Shown in pieces: positions 8,633 to 18,795 of a stretch of 64,000 nucleotides of DNA. The DNA lies in the NCBI RefSeq assembly GCF_019175385.1, contig NC_083344.1:59148782-59212781 (forward strand), written 5' to 3'. Every line of letters starts with the position of its first letter. Positions within the stretch are counted from its first letter, which is position 1. Origin of the DNA: Lycium barbarum. Taxonomy: Eukaryota > Streptophyta > Magnoliopsida > Solanales > Solanaceae. The translations under genes were made by a program, and so were the position numbers. The notes under the pieces are model-generated. The model was not told where the DNA came from. It did no database searches and worked only from the letters and a program-made list of their open reading frames with translations.

Positions 8633-11203
8633 ATATCCCCTCCCCCGGATTGATGACTTGTTTGATCAGCTGCAGGATGCTAAATATTTTTCGAAGATAG
8701 ATCTGCGCTCAGGTTATCATCAGGTGCGAGTACGGGAGTCAGATATCCCGAAGACCGCTTTCAGGACCCGGTACGGGCATTATGAGTTCAGAGTTATGTC
8801 TTTCGGGCTGACTAATTCTCCAGTGGTATTTATGGATCTGATGAACCGGGTATTTCGGCCTTTTCTGGATATGTTTGTTATTGTGTTTATTGATGATATT
8901 TTGATTTACTCGCGATCAGCCGAGGAGCATTCAGATCATTTGAGGACGGTACTTGGCGTTCTCCGTCAGCAGAAGTTATATGCTAAATTCTCTAAATGTG
9001 AATTCTGGTTGACTTCTGTGGCATTCTTGGGCCATATTGTCGGCGCAGACGGTATTCGGGTCGATACGCAGAAGATTGAGGCTGTGCAGAATTGGCCCAG
9101 GCCTACTACTCCGACAGAAGTGCACAGTTTCTTGGATTGGCCGGGTATTATCGCAGGTTCGTGGAGGATTTTTCTTCTATTGCAGTACCACTGACGAGGC
9201 TTACTCAGAAAGCAGCAAAATTCCAGTGGACCGATGCCTGCGAGCGCAGCTTTCAGATGCTGAAAGAGAGATTGATTACAGCACCAGTTTTGGCTCTTCC
9301 AGAGGGATCTGACGGGTATGTTGTCTATTGTGACGCCTCTGGTATAGGGATAGGTTGTGTATTGATGCAGCACGGTCGAGTCATAGCCTATGCTTCCCGG
9401 CAGCTCAGACCGCACGAGAAGAACTATCCCACTCATGATCTTGAGTTGGCCGCGGTGATTCATACTTTGAAGATTTGGCGGCATTATTTATATGGGGTCC
9501 ATGTTGATATCTATACGGACCACAAGAGTCTCTAGTATATTTTTAAGCAGAAGGAACTAAATTTGCGGCAGCGGCGATGGCTTGAGTTACTAAAGGACTA
9601 CGACGTTGATATTCTATACCATCCGGAGAAAGCCAATGTGGTAGCTGACGCGCTTAGCCGCAAGTCCGTGGGCAGTCTGGCTGATGTTCCATCTGATAAG
9701 AAAGATTTGGTTCGTGATATTCATCAGCTGGCCAGCCTCGGAGTTCGTTTGGTGGATTCTGGAGATTCTGGGATTTCTGTTCGTCCAGTTGCTGAGTCAT
9801 CTATTATTCAGGAGGTAAAGCAGCGCCAGTTTGAAGATCCTCTTTTGATTCAGTACAGATATGTGGCCCTTAATAAAGCAAAGACTCAGTTTGAGATCTC
9901 GCCTGAAGGAGTATTATTATATGATGGAAGATTCTGTGTACCGGACGTTGCGGGCTTACGGCGGCAGATTATGGGCGAGGCACATAATGCACGGTATTCT
10001 GTTCATCCTGGTTCCACTAAGATGTATCGGGATCTCAGGTGTTTGTATTGGTGGGACGGCATGAAGAAAGATATTGCCGAGTTTGTTAGTCAGTGCCCGA
10101 ACTGCCAGCAAGTTAAGATCGAGCATCAGAAGCCTGGTGGATTGTTACAGGAGATGGAGATTCCAGCCTGGAAATGGGAGATGATTAATATGGACTTCAT
10201 TGTTGGGTTACCGCGTACTCTACGCAGGTACGACTCTATTTGGGTTATTGTGGACAGGCTGACGAAATCAGCCCATTTCCTTCCGGTCCGGACTACTTAT
10301 TTGGCTGAGGACTATGCCAGATTATATATCAGAGAGATAGTCAGACTGCATGGGGTCCCTGTATCTATTATTACTGACCGAGGTGCCCAGTTTACAGCTA
10401 ACTTCTGGAGGTCATTTCAGGAGGGATTAGGGACTCAGGTGAGCCTCAGTACAGCTTTTCATCCTCAGACCGACGGGCAGGCCGAGCGCACTATTCAGAC
10501 GCTCGAAGATATGTTACGGGCCTGCGTTATTGATTTCAGGGGCAGCTGGGATGATCATTTGCCGCTTATCGAGTTTGCTTATAATAACAGTTATCACTCC
10601 AGCATTCAGATGGCTCCGTACGAGGCCCTTTATGGCAGGAGATGCAGATCTCCTATTGGCTGGTTTGACGTTGGCGAGACTAAGCTGATTAGGCCAGATG
10701 TGATCCAGGAAGATATAGACAAGGTGAAACTTATTCGGGAACGATTATTGGCTGCTCAGAGTCGACAGAAAGCTTATGCTGATAGACGACGTCGACCGTT
10801 AGAGTTCCAGATTGGTGGCTGGGTATTCCTGAAGGTGTCGCCCATGAAGGGTGTTATGAGATTTGGCAGAAAGGGTAAGTTGAGCCCGCGGTATATTGGG
10901 CTAGACTTACCATCCGATTTGGAGGCTGTATACCCGGTATTTCATGTGTCTATGCTGCGGAAGTGCATTGGTTATCCTTCCAGGATATTCCCAGTAGATG
11001 ACCTTCAGGTGATGCAGCAGTTGTCTTATGACGAGCAGCCTGTATCTATTCTGGATCGTCAGGTAAGGAGATTGCGCACCAAGGAGGTGCCTTCTGTCAA
11101 AGTTCTGTGGCGCAATAATAACCGGGAAGAGATGACTTGGGAGGCGGAGGATGAGATGAAGAAGAGATTCCCCCATTTATTCCCTACGCCTCTTGTAGTC
11201 TAG
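8633..11203 (+). pseudogene. pol: A2 pol fragment: RT, RNase H, integrase (frameshifted)
   Basis: RT starts in the middle ([12 protein letters not shown]) and keeps FIDDILIYS (near 8886). A 1-base loss near 9128 shifts the frame. RNase H reads in the new frame, and a C-to-T change makes TAG at 9533-9535 after HKSL. From 9536 the frame is open to TAG 11201-11203. The integrase zinc region is intact (HX4H and CPNC) and the D, D, E residues are present (near 10195, 10377, 10485). An in-frame 42-bp loss near 10898 removes 14 codons of the GPY/F motif. Non-functional. Confidence 0.92.
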
Positions 11204-11311
11204 ACTTTTGTATTTGTTGTATTAATGAACGGATGGACCATGTGTGCTATTTTAAAAAAAAAAAAAAATGGTTTTCCCGTTATGTTTGTGAGGCTTCATA
11301 AGATTTATTTA

Positions 11312-11346
11312 ACATTCGGGGACGAATGTTCTTAAGGGGGGGAGAA
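11312..11346 (+). promoter_or_regulatory. A2 polypurine tract with preceding hairpin
   Basis: Hairpin arms ACATTCG and CGAATGT at 11312-11329, then a G-rich tract to 11346. Upstream at about 11250-11265 the 3' UTR holds an A15 run that A1 lacks. Confidence 0.88.
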
Positions 11347-14266
11347 TGTTATGTCCCGTGTTCTCGTATAATTGGAAATCAAGAAATAATTACGACTTGT
11401 GTGTTATAAGGAAATATTTTGATTTTGGTGAATATGACTATGTTGGTTATGGAATCATTGATGTTAAGACATCGGGGAAGGCCGAGGGTAAATTTGGAAT
11501 TTCGGAAATTAGTTTCGGGAATTACAAAACGGGACGTTTAATTAATTGGGCCAAGAAAAATATAAAACAAAATTGAGGCCCAAAAATCTTGAAGTGGCCG
11601 GCCATAGCATTGGTCCAAGCCCACTTTTAAAGGTCATGTGCTATGCACATGACCCCTATATGGATATATATCAACAATAACACTTAGAATTATCAAGAAC
11701 AAAACAAAATTCAAGAAAGCACCTCAAACTACCTCTCGGCCGAATAGGAGAAAGGAAAGAAAAATAATTCCCAAGCCTTTGTGTTGTGATCCAAAAATCT
11801 TGATTTTTACATAGTTGTGAAGTACTCAAGACCCTCTTCAACGGGGTACAATTAGTTTGGCGTAAGGTGCGCGTTTGCGACAAGTCGGGTTTTCAAGAAA
11901 AGGTGAGAATTCTTACACTTTTGTGTTATAGAATTGATATGAATGTGTTAAGGATTGAGAATAGACGAGAATCCCGTAACTTTGATGTATGTAGAAAGTC
12001 GTGGGTGTGTGTGTGTTTGGTGTTGGAGCCGTGGCACTTATGAAGTGCAAAGTAATGTGAATTGATCTTGTTTAGTTTGTTTAGTGTGTCGTTGTGACCT
12101 TTATGTCGTAAATGAGCGTTTAAAGAATTGAATTGGCGTTGGAAAAGGATTTCGGATCATTACGGGAAAGTGTATACCTTTTGTATATTTGCATATATCA
12201 TTGTATATCTTTGATGCCAAAGACTTTAAATATGACTTACGGTTGATGTTAATGAATTCGGAATGAAACGAAGCAAGTTAGAACGTTCGTTGTAAGTTTT
12301 GATGTTTTGAAAGAATTATGGAAAGTAATGAATTTTGGGCAATTTCGTATATGGCTTGGAATATATTTGGAATGTGATTGAATAATCTTGAATGAGTGAA
12401 TGAATACAATGATGTGGATATAGATTTGGAGTTTTGGAAGTTTGAATGAAGAGTTGCCAACTTAGGTAATAAGGTAGAACTTTGAAGCTAGAGTGGTTTG
12501 ATTATGATTTGTGTTGTTTGATGATGTGTGGGCTGTTGTTGTTGATGTATTTTGAGCCGAGTTAAGTCTCGGGGATGTTAGATTTATAGGGGAAATGCTG
12601 CCGAAATTTCGGTAGGCAAAAATGAAGTTAATGGCATTTTTTTTAAGCCTAAGAATCTCAAATTGGTAACTTCGACCATTTGCAGATTTCGGACGAAACG
12701 GGACTTGACTTTTGGGAGAGCATAAGACGTCAGTAAGGTATGTAAAGCTTCCCACTTCTTCGTTTGGCATGTCTTAGTATGTTAGGTGAATATTGGAACC
12801 TCCAGAGCATTTCTGCTCCTCGAAACCCGATCCACAGACAAGTTACTATTCATTCAATTCAATTGAAGCCTAAGGGCTCTATTTTGGCTAGAATGCCACC
12901 AATCGTCCGAAACCTATCAAAATGTGATCGGGTCACTTGATAATGATTATGTATGACCTTTTGGCCTATAAATGTTCGTAAACTATGTTCGCCACCTCAA
13001 TTTGACTCGAGGTGGGCCCGCTAACCCCGAGATGCCCTATTTGTCCTATCGGGCTCTCCTTTTGAATAAAGTTTGATATGACCCCTTTGATTTCGAAACG
13101 TTCCTCTATGAGATATGCTGCGATTACTATGATATGTTAAATTACACTTTTGAGTTATATGCACTACTTTGAAAACGTTTTGTGGAATGAACATTCGTAC
13201 CAACTAACGAATTGACTATTTCTGGTTTATGAAGGGATATATGAACTCATTATGTTTTGAAATATGTATTGCATTTGTTTGCTCACGACTCCGCTTGTGC
13301 CCTATTATGACTTCGTTCACCGGTTCCCGGGCCAGTTATGATTCGTGCGCCTTATGATAATTCGACCGTATGCTGTGTTCCGGTTCCCGAGGCCTCGCCA
13401 TAGGGCCGGGTTCCGTTTGGAGTTATGCTGTGATATGGCTCGTGATGCGATACGCTCACCTATGTTGTGTTTGTGTTCGGGGATGTACGGAGATTTGAAA
13501 CCTTCTGGTGTTATGCTGTGTGTGGCGCCAGCGTCGGAGTGGCGACCACGTTCTTAAGCGTTTGCATGATTTCGTTTGCATTATGTATACGTATATGGTT
13601 TTGATACGGATTTTGACATACTGATTTGTACTCCACTTTGTCATCTGATTTGCTTTCGGTTTTGGCCCATATTTCTGTACTCCGTGCTTTACATACTCAG
13701 TACATATTTCGTACTGACCCCCTTTCTTCGGGGGTTGCGTTTCATGCCCGCAGGTGCAGATATTGGTGATCCTCCACTGTAGGCTTCACTCTTTGCTACT
13801 TCGGAGTACTCCTTCTTGACTCGGAGTCCACTTTTGGTACAGACTCCCTTTTGCTATGTATATTCTGTACATTTGACTATTTGGGTACGGCGGGGCCCTG
13901 TCTCGCCATATGTCTTTGTTTTGAGTTCGTAGAGGCCTGTAGTCATATATGTGGGGCGAGGGCCCTATATATGTTTGTCTGATTTTGTTTTCTGGTCTTA
14001 AAGCGGTCCGTTTGTTTTGATGGCCCTGAATGGCCCTTATGCTTATATTTGCATTTTTGACCGGCGATGTCTATTCCGCCGCTCAGTTTGGATCCGATAT
14101 GACATTTTGATTTGTGCGACCGCTTAAGACATATTTTGATATAAACTATGTTTGATATGACTTTTATGAAATTCTGAAATAAGTTTGGATTTGGCAATGA
14201 ATATGTAATTTGGTCTGGGTACCCAAGTAGGGTGCCAGTCGCGGCCCACGGGGCTGGGTCGTGACA
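11347..14266 (+). repeat. A2 3' LTR
   Basis: 2,920 bp from TGTTATGTCCCG to GGGTCGTGACA. Clearly the same family as the A1 LTR but more diverged from it than the two A1 LTRs are from each other. Landmarks: palindrome and TATA (11633-11671), donor-like GT (11903), CCGAAATTTCGG (12601-12612), exon-like block (12686-12737), double hairpin (13697-13734). The five bases after it, ATTGG, are the expected right target duplication. Confidence 0.92.
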
Positions 14267-14627
14267 ATTGGCGAGCTCCATTTCCTTCCGGAGTGTTGCC
14301 AAGTCAGAGTACATATATATATGTTACGATTTCTTGATTGACGTTAGAGACTTTGCAGACAGAGTCACGTATGTGGGTTGTCAGTCTTGTAAGCGGCTCT
14401 ACAAGCCGATGTACCATTATGCATTATGTTGCAAATTCCATATGATTACAGATTTTACTTGACTTGATAACAACGTAAGGAATGTTTCTAAAGCCTTTAC
14501 TATGTATTTCGGTTTATTTGATTTAAAAGTCCAAAGAGATTATGAGTGTAATAAGAATCAGTGGGTTCACTCGGCCCTAAATAAGGGTCGGGTGACCATC
14601 ATGCCCTATCAAGGTTACGGTGTGACA
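14267..14627 (+). repeat. B first LTR, last 361 bp
   Basis: Matches 21143-21505 of the intact B LTR and ends in GTGTGACA. The left part was separated by the A2 insertion and should lie upstream of the window. Confidence 0.9.
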
Positions 14628-15549
14628 AAGTGGTATCAGAGCAGGTCGTCCTAGGGGTTGTCTGCAATGTCGTGTCCAGTAGAGTCCTGTTTATGGGTGT
14701 GAAGCCGGCCACATTTATAAACAGGAGGCTGCAGGGCATCTAGGGATTGTTGACTTTCTTTTTGTCTTAGATCGTGCGATAGAGCCAATTCATAGGAAAT
14801 GAGATTCCTGGCACTAACCCTTGATTTTAGCAAATGCACAGTATCGACGGGAGAAGATGAATGAAGATATGGAAAGTCACAAGGGTAAGTTCTGATATTT
14901 TCATTCTTTTACCTGAAATTGGGAGCTCTAGGTGGCTGAAATGTGTCGTATACATATGTATGCCCTGTGAGGCATTGTTGGTATTTGCTGCGTGCAGATT
15001 CTGAATAGTAAGAATTGTAAAGGAGATTCTGCCAGAATTTTTCAAAATCAGGTCATTTAGTTAGGTACGCCTAACAGAAGGAAGCGTAGAAAGGGAATAT
15101 TGTAAATAGACAATAAGTGAGGTGCGTTGTTCTAAAGGAGTTATGGATTTGGCATGGCATGAAGAATAATTGCAAAAAAGACGATTAGCATCCGAAGGAT
15201 TAAGATGGACAACATTCGAGGTTTAGTAGGAGCAAGGTCTGTTGGAGGATTTAGAGAAAGTCGGCAATCAGTTTTGCTGTAGATTATTATATAAGGATGG
15301 TGAGTGGGAATCCAAACAGGCTGATACCCGAGTATTCATAAGTAACGACAACAAAGGTGTGTTCACTACCATCGGGAATCTAGGAATCTAGGACGAAAGG
15401 TAGTCATACACATAAGTTAAAGGTGAATATTGAGGATTGAAATGGGTAAAATAGTAATTGTAAAGGGAAGGACGTGTTACGAGAATGTCTTGGAATCTGT
15501 AAGACTTCGACTTGCTCCAGATCATGTAATGAAGGTCATGCAATGAGGT

Positions 15550-15653
15550 GGGTGCGATTATACCAGCACTAATGCACCGGATTTCATCGGAGTTTCAAGG
15601 TTAAGCGTGCTGGGGTGAGAGAAATCTTAGGATGGGTGACCCCCTGGGAAGTG
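15550..15653 (+). ncRNA. 5S rRNA-derived segment in B internal domain 1
   Basis: Colinear with plant 5S rRNA from position 1 (GGGTGCGATTATACCAGCAC) to about 100. It includes the A-box region (GTTAAGCGTGCT), GAGAG and the C-box region (GGATGGGTGACC, CCTGGGAAGT), with no indel between A and C boxes. The last 20 or so bases of 5S are missing. Same strand as the element. It is a derived copy, not a ribosomal gene. It could still bind TFIIIA or ribosomal protein L5, or recruit Pol III (inference). Confidence 0.85.
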
Positions 15654-18600
15654 CACTAAAAGTTCTGCAAAAGCAGACATAAAAGAAAAAAAAATGAGAA
15701 GCTAGAGTAGCCTAAGGGAAATCAGATTATACGGAATAGCTGGAAACCTTAAGAGGTTGCATAAGACGAGGTAGACTAGATCGGTGAAGAGAAAGAAGGT
15801 GCACCACGACTCTAGAACTAGGAAGAGGTTGAATAGCATTTGGAAATATTTTGTAAGCGAGGTGGTAGTAAATATATATATATGTATGCATATGGTATCC
15901 TATTTATGACTGTATCGATGGGCATGTGTATCCCAGCAACCGGTGTTACAGTATGGAAGGCATCAATAAAGTAAGGGTACCGAAGTTCAAGTGACAACAA
16001 AAATAAACGGTACAAGTGTTACAAGGTAAGCTGATGCTATTTTCACTACAGGTTAAGATTGGAAAGTTCTAATACAATGATATTTGGAAAAGAAAGAGAG
16101 TGAGTAAGTAGAAGGCAAGGAGATCAAAATGTTGGGAAAAGTGAAAAGCAAGAAACATGATTGAGTAAAGCCTCCAAAAGAAACGACGGGCAAAGCACGA
16201 GACTATTTGGGGGAAAAATTCGAAAGTAGGCATATGAAGGGGATAGAGTATGGTAATATGGAACAAAAGAGGAATATGAAGTAAGAGAAGGAATGATTAA
16301 GCCTTGCGTCGATGTTAGGAGATTTCGGCCCTTGAAAGGTATATAAAGGGATAAATGTGTGCCATATTAATGTGGTTGCCTCAGACATGGAGGAGCTTTC
16401 CTGAAAGAATGACTTAAGAATAGGAAGGATTTGCGCGTCTAAAGCGATATTTCACGAACTTCAGAGCCGATGTTACAAATAACAAGAGAAGAAAGGAACT
16501 CGAGGAGGAATAGACCCAAGGAAGGTTAAGGATGAAAGTAGGAAAGGTATACTAATGGGTTTGTCGAAGAAAGAGGAGAGCATTTAGGAATGGAGTAACT
16601 GGAAATCTCTAACTATGGGAGTAAGAAGGATACTTTAACTAAATGACGGTAGGAGACCGATTACTCATCAAGGAAAGAACGAGGATGGTGAGTTGACACA
16701 ATTGATTAGAATATTAGTGATATGAGTCAAGAACTTCTGTAAAGACCGAAAGGTTCGATTATAAAGGAAATAGAATGAAATGTAAGAAACGTGATTGGAG
16801 GAGAAGACAAACTTGGCCGTGGCAACAAAACGATAAATAAAGGATTGATCGGGATGGATAACTACAAGGGAAATGCGACGAGTCTATTAGTAAAACGAAG
16901 TAACATCGTGACGGGGACAGGGGCATATAATACTAAGGTTTGTAATGAATGTGAATAACTTGGTAAAACAACTTATGTGGTAAGTGTAATAGGGTCAATT
17001 AGAAAGAGTTACCAGTTAAGTAAGCTTACTCTACGAGCCTTATTCTGTTTTATAAGCAGTGTTATGAATGAGATCAAGAAATGGTACTCTATAGAGTTGA
17101 TTATGATTGGGATATAATGAGAACGTAGCAAGAACTACAATAAAAAGTAAGGAATAGCAAGGAAACGACTAAGAGAGGTGACATGCTTTATGTGAATAGA
17201 GAGTGAATGCAAGTGTGAAACCAATAAGCGAGCCACGAAGCAGTGAATAAGAAATCTTATAAGACCTTGTTAAGGAAAGTTCGGCATAGAGGTTTTTGCA
17301 ATAACAGGACTAATAAAGCAAGGATGTGCTAAAGGAAAAGTGGACTTGAATTAACTCCATGTATATAATGAAACCGACATGGGAAAGAGGCGTGACAAGA
17401 TAATAGAGGTTTATAAAATCAAGGAAATAAATTTTGTCAATACAATATGTCATGTTTCGGGCTATAGTTCGAATCCCTCACACCAGAGAAAAATATTGTG
17501 TTACCAGTAAATATGCAGCAGATGTACCCCAAAAGGAAACGAAGGAAGTGAAAGGCCTACGAGCGATTAAGGATAAGTATTAAGGACAGACGGGACTACT
17601 AAGGAAAAATCGCAGCTCTGGAAGAGATGAGAGTTGAAAATATCTTCTACGTCGGGAAATTATAAGTCACTGCTTGTATTAAATCACGAGAGTATGTGTC
17701 ACAGGACCATATGAATAGTTGTCCTGATGAAGTGGCTAGTAAAATGGTGTAGGACGACAACAAATATTTAAAAAGAATGAAAGTTAGTAAAGTTGCAATT
17801 AACCACTGGTATAGGAGAGCCAAGGACTTGAAGAGAGAAGTACACTCGTATTAAAAGGAAGATATGATTAAGTAAGATTTTATTTGAGTCCCCGGCTTAT
17901 GAGTTATCTTGTAATGATGTCCAAATCGGACGAGAACAAAAAGGAAGAAGGATTCAAATAAGGATTTGAAAATATTTTGAATGGTGGATTAGTATGTTGT
18001 AAATATACTCCTGTGATAGGGGATAACAACGGTGATATGAAAATGTTGTACACAAAAATATAAGGAATGGCGCTGAGGATTGTTGTATGAGTCGAATGGA
18101 GTCCCATATGAATATAGATCCGTTTGCTATGGTATTTTTGGTGCCTTGGATGAGTAATCCGAGGTAAAGTAATTAAAGAGAATAATAAAACGTTGATAAG
18201 AATTGTCGTGAGATAGCCAAGGCCCAGAAATCCAATTGGAGGAAAGAGAAATCAAACGAGATGTTTCGGTGTTAAACTAGTCGAAAGACAAAGTACCGCA
18301 AAGATTGATTCGACTGCTACAGAAAGAAAATGATGCTAAATGTGATTAGCCTTGAGGTTATCCTTAAGGAAGTAAGAATAAGAATAATTCAACTTTAAGA
18401 AGATAAAGGCTTGGGTCATCTAGGAAACGTAAGGAAGACACGTGGAGATTGAAGGGAACAAAAAGAAGATAAAACAAAAGGATTGGATAAAAGTATGTTG
18501 TAAATACGGCATGAAAGGGCATGCAAGAATGTAAACAACGAAAGCTGAAGAGGCAATGAGAACGATAAAGTATAAACAGTTAGTAGACAGACATATAATG

Positions 18601-18749
18601 TGAAAAGGGACGATTTTGAGTACAGGCATAAATTTTGGCCACAAAAGAAGAAAAATAGGCTGCATAATTTGGATAAATTCGTTTTCAAATGAGAAAGTAA
18701 GTAAAGTAATTACTAACAAGTATAGGTAAGAACATTGACATCTACCTCA

Positions 18750-18795
18750 ACATTCGAAAACGAATGTTTTTAAAGGGGGGGGGGGGGGGGGAGGA
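18750..18795 (+). promoter_or_regulatory. B polypurine tract 1 with G17 run
   Basis: Hairpin arms ACATTCG and CGAATGT with loop AAAA, then TTTTAAA and 17 G followed by AGGA and the LTR start. The third unit (39513-39548) has a shorter run of eight G and loop AGGA. Confidence 0.85.

Larger units (their letters stand above)
8633..14266 (+). mobile_element. A2: same family as A1, 5' half lies left of A1
   Basis: Begins abruptly inside RT, directly after the A1 3' LTR, and runs through RNase H, integrase, polypurine tract and 3' LTR. The sequence at the junction (ATATCCCC...) is continuous with the RT gene as seen in A1 near 2987, so A1 inserted into A2. Its own 5' LTR and gag should lie upstream of the window. 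A2 in turn sits in an LTR of family B, at the point matching 21143 of the intact B LTR. Confidence 0.9.
14628..18795 (+). other. B internal domain 1 (non-coding, 4.17 kb)
   Basis: Primer site TGGTATCAGAGC at 14631-14642, leader hairpin 14686-14725 with loop hexamer GCCGGC, and acceptor-like TTAG before the conserved ATCGTGCGATAGAGC segment (near 14770). Then comes a purine-rich, AT-rich region with stops in all frames. A 5S-derived segment lies at 15550-15653. The largest open frames are about 90-100 codons on the minus strand, low in complexity and broken between copies. The 3' end carries the hairpin (18750-18767) and a polypurine tract with 17 consecutive G. Confidence 0.85.

Noticed and set aside
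15550..15653. Functional 5S rRNA gene
   Set aside because: 3' end is missing and many substitutions occur in the 5' half; always at a fixed place inside retrotransposon internal domains.
18416..18719. Hydrophobic minus-strand frames of 90-99 codons in B (also 24760-25032, 39179-39451)
   Set aside because: They look membrane-like only because the purine-rich plus strand gives T-rich codons on minus; frames shift between the copies and have no start signal.
18775..18791. G17 run as a G-quadruplex switch
   Set aside because: It is an expanded polypurine tract; other copies have seven or eight G and the length could be slippage or sequencing error.
14628..18795. Cassandra-type TRIM as the source of the 5S segment
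   Set aside because: TRIMs are short and Cassandra carries 5S in its LTR; here the 5S lies in a 4-kb internal domain between 2.7-kb LTRs.
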